Origin: Gracilaria gracilis
Taxonomy: Eukaryota > Rhodophyta > Florideophyceae > Gracilariales > Gracilariaceae
Assembly: GCA_030374805.1 (NCBI GenBank)
Contig: JARGSG010000082.1
Location: 186,001 to 250,000 of the forward strand
Length of the DNA stretch: 64,000 bases
Direction of reading: 5' to 3'
The position numbers were made by a program, and so were the translations under genes. Of this stretch, positions 25,142-33,954 are shown piece after piece. Below the pieces are notes generated by a model. It searched no databases. It was given only the letters and a program-made list of their open reading frames with translations, and was not told where the DNA came from. Position 1 is the stretch's first letter, and every line of letters begins with the position of its first letter.

Positions 25142-25575
25142 GCCAAATGGTTGGGACAAAATACGAAAACCTCCCCAAGCTGCAGAGTATCAGAACATAA
25201 AATTAGAAGATGTACTCTTCCTATGTGACACAAAGAATATCCTAAACTTTGCTACGAAGCGTGAGGTTGTGCCACCTTCGCAATCCTACTTACTATGGTT
25301 ACTCTATTCTTAGTCACATGGTTATGACAAAATACGAAAACCTCCGCACGCAGCATAGGAATAGGACATTCGCTGCATAAGATAAAGATAGAAGATGTAC
25401 TAACTTTATCTCATTCAACGGATGTCCTATACCTAGCTACGAAGCGTTAGGGTGTGCGAAAACCTCCGCAAGCAGCATAGGAATAGGACATCCGTTAAAA
25501 AAAATAAAGATAGCAGATGCACTAACTTCATCTCATCCAACAGATGTTCTATACCTAGCTACGGAGCGTGAGGGT
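25142..25575. repeat. Three ~118-bp direct repeats in the spacer
   Basis: Copies start at about 25147, 25333 and 25456, each with cgaaaacctcc, a ggacat or related core, agatgtactaactt or similar, and end with gctacgaagcgt(g/t)agg. Copies two and three are nearly adjacent. Each contains an internal inverted pair (aggacatccg / cggatgtcct). Role unknown. Confidence 0.7.
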
Positions 25576-25826
25576 GTGCCACCTTTTACGGAAATATATC
25601 GTTCTTTTTCCGGAACCGACATATACTTCGGTTGTGGAAGAAAATTTATATATCCCATGTGACCACGAAGAAGATAGGGCGTGGAAGGTGTTGCGAGGAG
25701 GAGTGGGGACGGCTTTAATACAGCGGCACACGTGTTGTTGGGGTGGCTCGGATGAAAGGTTGAAAATATAAAATATTATCTTTGTCCAGCGGCTCGTTTC
25801 AAAAAGAACTCAAAAATAATTTTTGA

Positions 25827-25898
25827 GACAGCGGACCGGGGTGTCGTGGCGCTTCATCGGTGCACTGATGAAGCGCCACGACACCCCGGTCCGCTGTC
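25827..25898. repeat. Perfect hairpin, 32-bp arms
   Basis: Left arm 25827-25858 and right arm 25867-25898 are perfect reverse complements (the arm begins gacagcggaccggggtgtcg), with an 8-nt loop. It is GC-rich and could form a stable cruciform or RNA hairpin. Confidence 0.95.
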
Positions 25899-26044
25899 GT
25901 AACGAGCCGTGAGTGATGAAGGTGCGGCCGTGGCACACGTGGCCCCACCAATGTGCCGTGACCGATGATATTGGTCCGCTGTCAACGCGCCGTGTGTGAT
26001 GAAACTGGGGTGCTGGCATACGTGGCTCCGCCAAGACGCCGGAA

Positions 26045-26122
26045 ACAGCGGACCGGGGTGTCGTGGCGCTTCATCGGTGCACCGATGCACCGATGAAGCG
26101 CCACGACACCCCGGTCCGCTGT
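26045..26122. repeat. Perfect hairpin, 37-bp arms, 4-nt loop
   Basis: Left arm 26045-26081 and right arm 26086-26122 are perfect reverse complements with loop ccga. The outer arms have the same sequence as the hairpin at 25827, in a region where coding genes are badly eroded, so the arms look either young or maintained by conversion. It lies about 300 bp upstream of gene D. Confidence 0.95.
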
Positions 26123-26422
26123 CCCAGAGTGAAATTAGTCCGCCACAAATTTTATTTATTTCTTTATCGCTCAAACATTGTTGTACAAGTGTACTATAGA
26201 TGTTAGTAGCTTCATGTAGATTTGTAAACGTACCGCGAGTACGCAATAAAATTTTTAAATAGGCACAATGTGTAATTTAAACTAATATTGAACGGACGCG
26301 CATTCGTGATGAAGTAGACGGACAGGAACGGAAATGAAAGTTACAAGTAGGTAACCGATCTCGCGAGGGTTCTCGACGGTAGTAAAGAACCTTTTCCATT
26401 CTATCAGCCGCGTGTAACCGCG

Positions 26423-28840
26423 ATGCCGCCTCGCAAGCACAAAAGGGGGCGGGATTCAAGACGACGGAACCCAAGTGCAGGGGTGTTAGAAATGCCGCCC
26501 CTAACACGAGGGAGAGGGAGGGCAAAAGGCACTACGCGGCGTATGCCACCAGCCCGAGCAATGACGGAGAAGCCTTCGCCCGCTGCTACGCCGGTAGTGA
26601 AAGGCGGCGATGCGGTGCATTTGTTTGTGACGGTTGGGAGAAAAAAGAGCACGGTGAAAGTGGGAACCGCGGAGGTGAGAGGTGTAGTGTCCGCCGGTGG
26701 TGCCGGAAAGGCTCTTTGCCGTTCGCTGCATGGTCATGTTCTAAGCGCGACTGCCCTAGAAGGTGAAAACTTGGTTGTGATCTGGAGGACGAAGATTATA
26801 AGTCATGGAAGCGCAAAGTACCCTTACCGTTTTCAAGGTCCTGAAGACCCACCAAGTACGCTCAGCGAGTTGTTCTGGGCTGGGTTGTATGCGTTGGATA
26901 CGTCGACGATGGCACCAATCGAGATTCCGCAAATTCCTACTCCAGAGTCCGGGGCTGGCAAGTCTTCTGCATCTCAGCCTGAGAAAGTGGTTGCTCTGGA
27001 GGTCGAGAAACCTGCTGAGAAAGCTCCCAAAACTCCAAGAAAGTCTTCTCACGTGATGAAGAAGCCCGTGGGAGCGAGCGTCAGCATCATAGAGGGCTCC
27101 AACGACGATATTGTGGAGGTCTTTCAGACGTGTAAGGCTTCGCTTACTGACCCGGAGGAGGACTTGTTCGATGAAGGAGACAGTGTCCCGTCGGAAGAGG
27201 TGGACAACACCCTGTCTCTCAAGGACATTTCCGTCGTCGACTATGTTCAGCGCAGGTTGACGATGGATATCGAGATGATTGAAATTCCGAAGAAGACAGT
27301 ACGAAGTGTGAATCTGGAACACAAGGAGGCGACAATGATGAAATGTCGCAACTTTGGGTGGCTTTCGTCTGCAGGTTCGATTGCTGTGGAATTTCTAGGG
27401 GAGTATGATATGAATGAAATAGTTGTTGATGGGAGGATTGTTGTGCCCGTAACCCTCATAGACGGATATCACCGAATTCTTGTGCTACGAGACTTGCATG
27501 GGGAAGGCGGAAAGTGGGTGGATATAGTCCGTTCTTTGGATTTCGTGCTGTAGGGAAGAAAGGATGGGAAGGCCATGACAATGAACGAGGTACTAGGACT
27601 CGGCAACCTTCTGAAAGAGATGAGTTCGAATGTGCTGAAGATTTCGTTTGCAGATAAAATTCATAGCACGATATCTTTTGTGCAAAACGTCATGGACGAG
27701 TCACATGGGGATGTGAAGAGCCTTACTTCGAAGCAGTGAACTGGTGCTTTGAAGAGGAGTGAGGCTATCACAGACTACAGCGTGCGTCACTTCACTCATT
27801 ATGTGACAGTGGCTCTGAAGTGTTTGGAATGTGAGGGGCTTTTGGAGTTCTTTGAGAAGGTGTGTGAGGAGGGTCCAGCCCTGACGTTGACGCATGTCTC
27901 GAATGACCTCCTGATGGGTCTCACCGATGGGCAGTTTCAATTTTTCGTACGTTGCTTGCAATGGCATGTGGAACTGGGGTTGTCTTCTTCTACGAGAACC
28001 GGTAGTTTTGAAGACATGAAGAAGCACTTCTTTCAATAAGCCATAGATATGTACAACCTATGTAATCTCACTAAGAACAAGAAGGAGATAAGTGTTGGGG
28101 AAGTACTGCAGACAGTATTCAACTTAGGAGGAAAAAGTGTGTCTGTGATGGAATATCTGGGTATGCGGACAGCAAAAATGGAACTTGACGGTGCGAGGCG
28201 TTTATGGGACGGGATGGTGTCTAGAAGGGCGAGGACCGCGGGTAACAAGCTTCAAGAAGTTTTCAAAGTATCGCTTTCAACTTCAAAAGGAGTGAAGGAG
28301 GTGGGGGAAGAGGTGGTTGAAGTCGTGGGTGTAGGTGATGGTACGTCAACCGCAGCACCTAATGAGGCAGAAGAAGTTCTCATGTTGTTGGAAGTTTCCA
28401 TGCAGCGGGGAGAACCTGAAGCAGAGCCATCAGGGTTGAGGCGGAGCACACGGACAAAGATTGCTCCGGGCCGGCTGAAAGAGGATTGGGGTAGCAAGGC
28501 TGGGAGCAAGAAGAAGAAGAAGAGCTTAATAGATCTTACTGACGATGAGGATGAGGTAGAAATCCAACCTGCTCCGAAGAGGATGAAGAAGGGCACCGTG
28601 AAGACCCCTTCTGGAGATATACCAATGGATGTTGTTACTTTATTCAGGAATATGACGAAGCCGGCATTGAAAAAGTTCTTCAAAGAACAGAGAATAAATT
28701 TGGTGTCGTCGAGCGAGGATGAAAGTGGTGGCAGTGAGAACGATAGTAGGTTCGTTCAGGACGAGGAGGAAGGGTGGAGGAAGGAACGATGCGTGGATTT
28801 GAAGATAAGAATCCCGAGAAGCCACCGAATGGATGAATAA
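26423..28840 (+). pseudogene. Gene D: ParB-like/chromatin-type element protein
   Basis: A single frame runs the whole length (~805 codons), broken only by three stops: TAG 27551-27553 (Trp in copy 2b), TGA 27737-27739 and TAA 28037-28039. The N-terminus is basic with AT-hook-like RGRGRAKG. Around residues 285-370, KKTVRSVNLEHKEA and VVPVTLIDGYHRILVL resemble the strand plus 'DGxHR' signature of ParB/sulfiredoxin-like domains; this is a tentative match. The C-terminal part has LRRSTRTKIAPGRLKEDW and SLIDLTDDEDEVE, a good SUMO-interaction motif with an acidic tail, then a nuclear-localisation-like KRMKKG. Its end overlaps gene G. It is a core gene (also at 40725-43192). A nuclear DNA- or chromatin-bound protein is my inference. 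Confidence 0.6.
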
Positions 28841-30227
28841 GGCAGGTGAGTGGGCTGGTGGATCGGATATGTCATGGACGAGTCTGGTGAATGCGCTACC
28901 GAGTGAGTGGCCGGGAGGGAAGAATGCAGTAAAACATCAGCACCCGTGGATGGAGATGATTCATTTGCGAAAGGAGCACAGGGCGGAGTGTTTGGGGGTG
29001 GCGGATTTGAGAGCGGTCCATCACGCGGTGTACCGCCATGTCGCCCGGAATGTGCACAAGGAGCTGGGTAGTACGAGAGAACCAGTTCTTGGGATGAAAC
29101 TTCCGTTGAAGGGAAGGTCGAGAGGGGAGGAAGAAGCTCTTGGGATGGCGGCGATGGAGAGGGACGACCTCGCTCGACAGTACTTTGCGACGAAGAGAAT
29201 GGAATTGATGGGGAGGGGTTTCCGTGTTTTGGAACACTTCGGAACTGACAAAGGTATGTCAAAGGAGGCGACGAAGAGGGGCGTGGTGGTGGATGAAGAT
29301 GTGACGGAAGGGTTGCTGGAGTTTTTCGAGAAGGACTTCAAGGAGCAGCCAGACTTGAAGTTTGGAGAGAACCGAACGAAATGGAATCCCATCATCAACG
29401 CGGGGGAAGGAAAGGATGCTCGGGACAGGATGCAGAGAATTGGACGATATATTACGACCAAGAAGTGGATTGTTCATTGCATGGAATCTGATGAGAAGAA
29501 TATGATGATGGTGAGAAAGCGGGCGTTGTTCGATGCGAGGTTTGGGCAAATCGCATCGGCTCTTCGCCTTTGTAACAACAGCAAGGCGAAGAAAAGGATG
29601 TATGCGCCGCACACCGGAGGGCGTGTGTTGTGTACGGGGGTGGTATGCCTAAGGCAGGTGTTGCACACTGGTTTTCGAGGGTTGACGAATGTGGAGAAGG
29701 ATAAGGGAGATATTCCGGAGTTCTTCGTGATGCCCTCTGGGGGGAGTTCATTTATGATATGGGTTTGTGAGAGGTCACACAATATGTATGTGACGGATGA
29801 CAAGAGTTTGAGGAGGTTATCACGTACAATAGTTGTGAAGAAGTTCAGGGTTCCGCCTTACTCTGTGTTTATTGGGAGAGGGGATGTGTTTCAAGCGGGA
29901 GCTGGGTACATGGATGCGTTGGTGAAAGAGAATGGCCTGAGGTACCACATGTATTTTGTACCTGAAGGGTACGAGCTCCCTGACGCGGTGCGCAGGGAGC
30001 CAGCGTTTCGGCCAAAGTTCGTAGATAAGGACTTCGGGCTAGGAAAAGACCCAAACGACCAGCTGGACGATGAGGAAGGTTTGGAGGAAGAGAGTGAAAT
30101 GGAAGATATAGAAGATGGAGAGGACGAGTACGAAGAGAAAGATGAAGAGATGTCAGGTGGCCCTGCTGAGAATACAGATGGGGATTACGAAGCAGGACAG
30201 ATGATAATGGATGACAACGATGAGTAG
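28833..30227 (+). CDS. Gene G: Fe(II)/2OG dioxygenase-like protein, active site lost
   Basis: An uninterrupted 464-codon frame, the longest intact gene in element 1. The C-terminal half has a double-stranded beta-helix look: RQVLHTGF (residues about 275-281), SGGSSFMIWVCERSHNMYV, FRVPPYSVFIGRGDVFQAGA (Q354) and GLRYHMYFVPEG (R370). In copy 2b the same places read HTDF and GDVFHAGAGY, giving an H-x-D...H...R set as in Fe(II)/2-oxoglutarate oxygenases (TET/JBP, PhyH, AlkB folds). Here the Asp is Gly and the distal His is Gln, so metal binding should be lost. An acidic tail of ~60 residues (EEESEMEDIEDGEDEYEEKD) ends the protein. ATG 28833 overlaps the end of gene D by 8 bp; copy 2b suggests an earlier start near 28789, now frameshifted. 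The substrate is unknown; DNA or histone is possible given its partners. Confidence 0.65.
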   Translation: MNKAGEWAGGSDMSWTSLVNALPSEWPGGKNAVKHQHPWMEMIHLRKEHRAECLGVADLRAVHHAVYRHVARNVHKELGSTREPVLGMKLPLKGRSRGEEEALGMAAMERDDLARQYFATKRMELMGRGFRVLEHFGTDKGMSKEATKRGVVVDEDVTEGLLEFFEKDFKEQPDLKFGENRTKWNPIINAGEGKDARDRMQRIGRYITTKKWIVHCMESDEKNMMMVRKRALFDARFGQIASALRLCNNSKAKKRMYAPHTGGRVLCTGVVCLRQVLHTGFRGLTNVEKDKGDIPEFFVMPSGGSSFMIWVCERSHNMYVTDDKSLRRLSRTIVVKKFRVPPYSVFIGRGDVFQAGAGYMDALVKENGLRYHMYFVPEGYELPDAVRREPAFRPKFVDKDFGLGKDPNDQLDDEEGLEEESEMEDIEDGEDEYEEKDEEMSGGPAENTDGDYEAGQMIMDDNDE

Positions 30228-30276
30228 GTATAATGTAGCACTTATACTGTTGTGTTTGTTTGTGATAGACACTTGA

Positions 30277-30282
30277 AATAAA
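30277..30282 (+). terminator. AATAAA polyadenylation signal after gene G
   Basis: AATAAA lies 50 bp downstream of the gene G stop, in AT-rich sequence, before the convergent gene E end at 30389. Confidence 0.55.
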
Positions 30283-30388
30283 AGTGAACAGGTGATGTGT
30301 TTAAACGGCAACTTAAAAAGAATGGAGAACAGAAACGGGTCGTGTGTGTAGTTGCAACGAATACAAGGTTTATAATCTGTTCTAACTA

Positions 30389-31219
30389 CTAGAGAATGTA
30401 ATGTATAAGAACATTGATATATTTGGTGTGGAAAGGGGCAGGGTCCTGCCTTCCGGCTAGTTTTTCATCTGCGGAGGTGAGATAGAAGTAAGGATTTCTA
30501 GATTCATACTCCGAGGAAGAGGCTGGGAAGGAAGTAAGGGTGCTGCCGTATTCCAGAAGTGATTCCACTGTAGAAGGGATATTGAATGAGAGACCTGTGT
30601 TGAAGGTGACTATCCCTAGAAGCTCCTTCATTATAGTTGAGACAATAGTTTTGTACTTGGTAGCCACTTCATGCATGGTAACGAAACCAAATGAAGAACC
30701 GACGAGACTGAAGGAAGAGATCCAAACGACCTTTTGGTAGTAAGACTTGGAAAAGGTGTTTTCGTCGACGATACGGCAAGTGAGACCTGCGGTCTACAGA
30801 CATTCAGCTATTGCCAGAGCCCACTTTCCGGTGGCTGTGGTTAGACCATTGAGAGAGAGAGGCGTGACACCATCTTGTGGGGAGGCGCCGACAGTGGGAA
30901 CGGCGATGTAAAGAGCGGCTCGTGTGCAGTGCTCAATTCTGTGTTCGGAAAGTATGGGAAGAATGTGACCATTCTAGATGAAGACCAAGTCTTCTGCTCG
31001 TTGTGCTGGACAAGATAGAATTACTTCTTCGAGAAGTTCGTTCCTGCCGGAGGAGAAGATTGGACCTTGGGGAAGGCAATCTGCGGAAATGAAGTCTTTG
31101 ATGGAGAGAAAGGTGTCTCGAGAGGAACCATTGTTGTAAAGCATGGTGCCAATACGGCCTCTACCTACGACAAAAGCTGGGATCATTGTAGAACGGAGGG
31201 AAGATGAATGGGAGCTCAT
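30389..31219 (-). pseudogene. Gene E: ketopantoate-reductase-like Rossmann protein
   Basis: The start MSSHSSSLRS leads into FVVGRGRIGTMLYNNG, a G-x-G-x-x-G nucleotide-binding loop. After DLVFI comes TAG (30974-30976; Gln in copy 2b), then NGHILPILSE, YIAVPTVGASPQDGVTPLSL, GLTTATGKWALAIAECL and another stop, then VVWISSFSLVGSSFGFVTMH. The order DLVF.QNG - DG.T - GLT...GKWA - K..WI..F.LVG matches the plant/algal branch of 2-dehydropantoate 2-reductase-like proteins, which suggests capture from a photosynthetic host. Expected length is about 277 aa. It is convergent with gene G. It occurs at the same place in all three copies, so it is a stable part of the element. Its job in a transposon is unknown. 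Confidence 0.72.
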
Positions 31220-31700
31220 TGCGATGAGTTTGTTTGATTGAAGGTATGAGCTGTTGGAAGTTGTCGGGTGCTTGTAGCTGGGAAAGGAAAGTGGTCTACA
31301 TTCAAAGGAATGGGGAAAGCTTTAAGTACACGACTGGGCTGTTGTTTTGGTCATGGAAAAAAGTGTTCCAGGGGATAAGGGAATTTGTATGATTAAGTTA
31401 TGGAAAGAAAGGGGCAGCAGGGCTGTGGTGGAGGTAAGATCGAGGAGTGTGTTTATGAGAAGGTATGCAGTGAAATAAAGCATAGAAAGTAAGAGTTTAT
31501 GGTACCGTTGGTACTTGAGAGATGGTGCATCAGGGTTTCATTGACATATGGTACGGACCGAGGTTGGAAAAATGTGGAGATTTCTAGGAATAAAATGGAA
31601 GTTGTTTGGAATGGCGGGAAATAGGAGTGCATGTGAATGGGGTACAAAGGGTTGTGCAGCGAAAGTGGGTATGTGGCCCACCGTGCCACGGGTGTGCTGA

Positions 31701-32758
31701 ATGGGGAGGAGTGCTGCAACCGTTGGGTTCATCTCGTTTGTTCTTATCTATCTCCGTTATCGTGAACCGCCGTTTATTTCTGCGATATTGAATGGGTACG
31801 TCGAGGACGATGAGCTAGTGGCTCTCCCTCACCGGAAGGAGGTACCAGAGACGCCACCGGGAACAAAGGAGGAAGGTGGGGAAAAGGTTTGTATGGGGGA
31901 GAAGGAGGGAAGTGGAGATGGAGAGGGAGGTAGTGGTGATGGGGGTGGGGGATGAAAGACTGGAGAGGAGTTTTGCGGCCGAGATGGAAGAGCGGTTGAA
32001 GAGGCTTGGATGAGATCTGAAGGAGCATGTGGACGACTGGCTTTCTGAGATGGTGGGTGAGATGGGAGGGGTGGTGCGGAGTGTGTCGGAGATTTGGGTG
32101 CCAATGGATTTGATTTCGACGATTCGGAAAAGGATGACGTTGGCTGGAGTAGGGACTAGAATGCATGTGAGTGGGATGGGAGAGTGCGTTCGGAGGGAGA
32201 TAGTGAAGCTGAGAAGGGAGAATATGGGGCTGAGGGGACGTGTTGGAGGCGCAAGTGGGGCAGGTGGAGAAGGTGTGCTAATTGTTCTTGGAGGTGAAGG
32301 AGCTGGTGAGGGAAGGAGGCGTTGGGAGGGAGGAGGGAAGAGAGAAAGGGTCACCGGTGACGCCTGTCTCTAGTGGTGGTGGTGGGTGTGTGAGGGGAAG
32401 GAGCGGAGAAGGGAATGGAGGGAAGGTTGGGGGAAGTCGGTTGAAGAAGAGGCGAAAGGGTGGGGTGATGGTGGACGAGGATGGGGAGGTATACGTGCCG
32501 CGGCAGCTGCCGGGTGGAGCGCCAGTTGGGTTTGGTAGTGCGGCGGCGGCTGTGCGAACGGCGGAGCGCATACTGGAGGAGCAGAAGAAGAAGAGGCTGA
32601 GAGCGGTTGGGAGCCCGTTTGGGGGTAGGAGGGTGTACGAGAATGGAGAGAGTGGTCCGTTGGAGTTCTTCAACTTGACATTTAGCGAAACTGAGACTCA
32701 GGATCCGAATGCAGGGTTGGAATTAGGGAGCGCTAGTGGTTGGTTCGTAATATTTTAG
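31701..32758 (+). pseudogene. Gene F: small coiled-coil element protein
   Basis: Frames across this stretch give DERLERSFAAEMEERLKRLG, a stop, then DLKEHVDDWLSEMVGEMGGV, ISTIRKRMTLAGVG, ECVRREIVKLRRENMGLRGR, and after a shift VKELVREGGVGREEGREKGS and an Ala/Arg-rich helix AAAAVRTAERILEEQKKKRL. The predicted product is a highly charged helical, coiled-coil protein of about 300 aa. It has no recognised family and no catalytic motif. The upstream piece VPETPPGTKEEGGEK is conserved in copies 2b and 3. It is the gene nearest the right end of the element. It has at least one stop and two frame shifts. It may be structural or DNA-binding; unknown. Confidence 0.55.
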
Positions 32759-32810
32759 AGTGTTTTCGACGTGTGTGGGGAATGTAAAGTTACGAGCGGT
32801 GGCAGGGGAA

Positions 32811-32994
32811 CTGCAAACTAGCCTTCAACTTCAGTAGCTGACGTTTGAACTGCACTGAACGGAAACGTAATTTCCAAGAAAAAAGTTCTGGCCTCGCCAA
32901 CTAGCGCAAACTGCAAAAGTACCAGTTTTTTCAGACTTTTATTTTCACAACTAGCGTTCTAGCTTACTAAACTAGCATTCCGAGAACACTGACG
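32811..32994. repeat. Right terminal inverted repeat of element 1
   Basis: Contains caaactagccttc, ccaactagcgcaaactgc, cacaactagcgttctagctt and ends aaactagcattccgagaaca then ctgacg. It is the inverted counterpart of 35522-35720, starting tgtcggtgttctcggaaagc. Repeated AACTAGC motifs mirror those at the other end. Confidence 0.85.
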
Positions 32995-33954
32995 CAAGTG
33001 CCGGGCCACTATATAATACATTGACCTCCCTAAAACTAGACAAAAACTATCTAATAAATTTCTAAACGTCCAGCAATGCTGTGACAACCGTCCCTTGCAA
33101 CCGAGCCACACGTGTCCAAATCACACCAAAATTGGGGGTGCGGCGCGAGTGCACGTGAGCACCGTGCACAATATTCACACCCCATTGCGGCGGACAACCC
33201 GCGTCTAGCGGTGGTAAGCGTCGTTGCGCAAAAGCGGGAAAACGGCTAAGTCGGTGAAGTATCCCCTGCAGGGCGTTGCACTATATCTCCCCCTCCAAGG
33301 CGCAACCACGTCGCGGAGATGACGGATTCAGCGCCGAGCCAACATTGGAGTGTACCACTTCCCCATCAAATGGGTCTGCTTCCCTTTTGCGGTGATGCGC
33401 TCGCAAACGCGGTCCAAGAGATGTCCAATCAACCACAAAATCAACCACGTCTTGGTCCGCGCCACCACCTTTTTCGAAAGCCTAGAGGCCTCGCCACTGC
33501 TTACCAGGCTTGCGCACCACATTGTAGGTTGTCCTGATGAGGTGCGGAACGCTCCAAAGTAGTGATTTGACACAAGTACTGTGTTCCCCAATATTTGGGT
33601 TGTGAGCGTCCTTCGTGACCATTCATCCCACTTTCCGCCATGCAGGGTAGCCAAAGTGACTCTGTTGAGGGTGCAGAATCCGGGTACGGTCCGGTTACTC
33701 TCCGCTCAAAGCAGTTCGATAACGACCACGGTACGAGAACCGGTTTTCAGATATCGCAAATATTGAAGCGTCAATAACTTCTGCACCAGACCTTATGGAG
33801 ACAAACTTGAGAATCGGAAAACTCCTGAAACCCAGAGCTTTTTTAATGACGTCCAGAAAGTTGAGATTGAACGCCACTAAGGTGAAAAGAGCAACCCATT
33901 TCAGTTCGAGCTATAAGTAGACTGCCGAACCGACAAGGTCATGCGAACTCATAT
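32995..33954. other. Unassigned DNA between element 1 and inverted satellite
   Basis: About 1 kb not matching the element or either satellite. It holds one minus-strand ORF of 108 codons (33654-33328; contains GGKWDEWSRRTLTTQILGNT) that I do not recognise. Nothing else is supported. Confidence 0.4.
33328..33654 (-). CDS. Hypothetical ORF, 108 codons, unrecognised
   Basis: The frame starts MATLHGGKWDEWSRRTLTTQ and is open upstream of the Met as well, suggesting a fragment of something longer. It has a hydrophobic, Trp-containing stretch (TKTWLILWLIGHLLDRVC). There is no family match and no second copy in the window. Possibly a remnant of another transposon. Confidence 0.25.
   Translation of the reverse strand: MATLHGGKWDEWSRRTLTTQILGNTVLVSNHYFGAFRTSSGQPTMWCASLVSSGEASRLSKKVVARTKTWLILWLIGHLLDRVCERITAKGKQTHLMGKWYTPMLARR

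Larger units (their letters stand above)
24459..26422. other. Central spacer between divergent genes C and D
   Basis: About 2 kb without a gene. It separates two divergently oriented gene blocks and is packed with inverted repeats (hairpins near 24856, 24955, 25827 and 26045), three direct repeats (25142-25575) and repeated 'cgcgccgtg(a/t)gtgatgaa' pieces after the hairpins. Strand composition changes sign across it. Promoters for C and D must lie here; no sharp TATA box was identified. Confidence 0.7.
14522..32994 (+). mobile_element. Giant Plavaka-type DNA transposon, element 1 (18.5 kb)
   Basis: Bounded at the left by sequence matching the inverted right end of element 2b (accgaattaaaa, aaaaaccggtga, tttatccaaatttg) and at the right by the family TIR (gcattccgagaacactgacg). 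The first ~35 bp of the left terminus are missing relative to 2b. Gene order: transposase A (+), coiled-coil B (-), methyltransferase-SET C (-), spacer, D (+), dioxygenase G (+), reductase-like E (-), coiled-coil F (+). All genes carry stops or frameshifts. The left end sits in the 460-bp satellite and the right end in unrelated DNA, so a target-site duplication cannot be confirmed. Confidence 0.88.

Noticed and set aside
24836-26122. CRISPR array or attachment sites in the spacer repeats
   Set aside because: Repeats are few, unevenly spaced, palindromic over their full length and within a eukaryotic transposon.
31774-32354. Pro/Ser/His-rich minus-strand ORFs opposite gene F
   Set aside because: Shadows of the purine-rich coiled-coil gene, whose frame is conserved in other copies.
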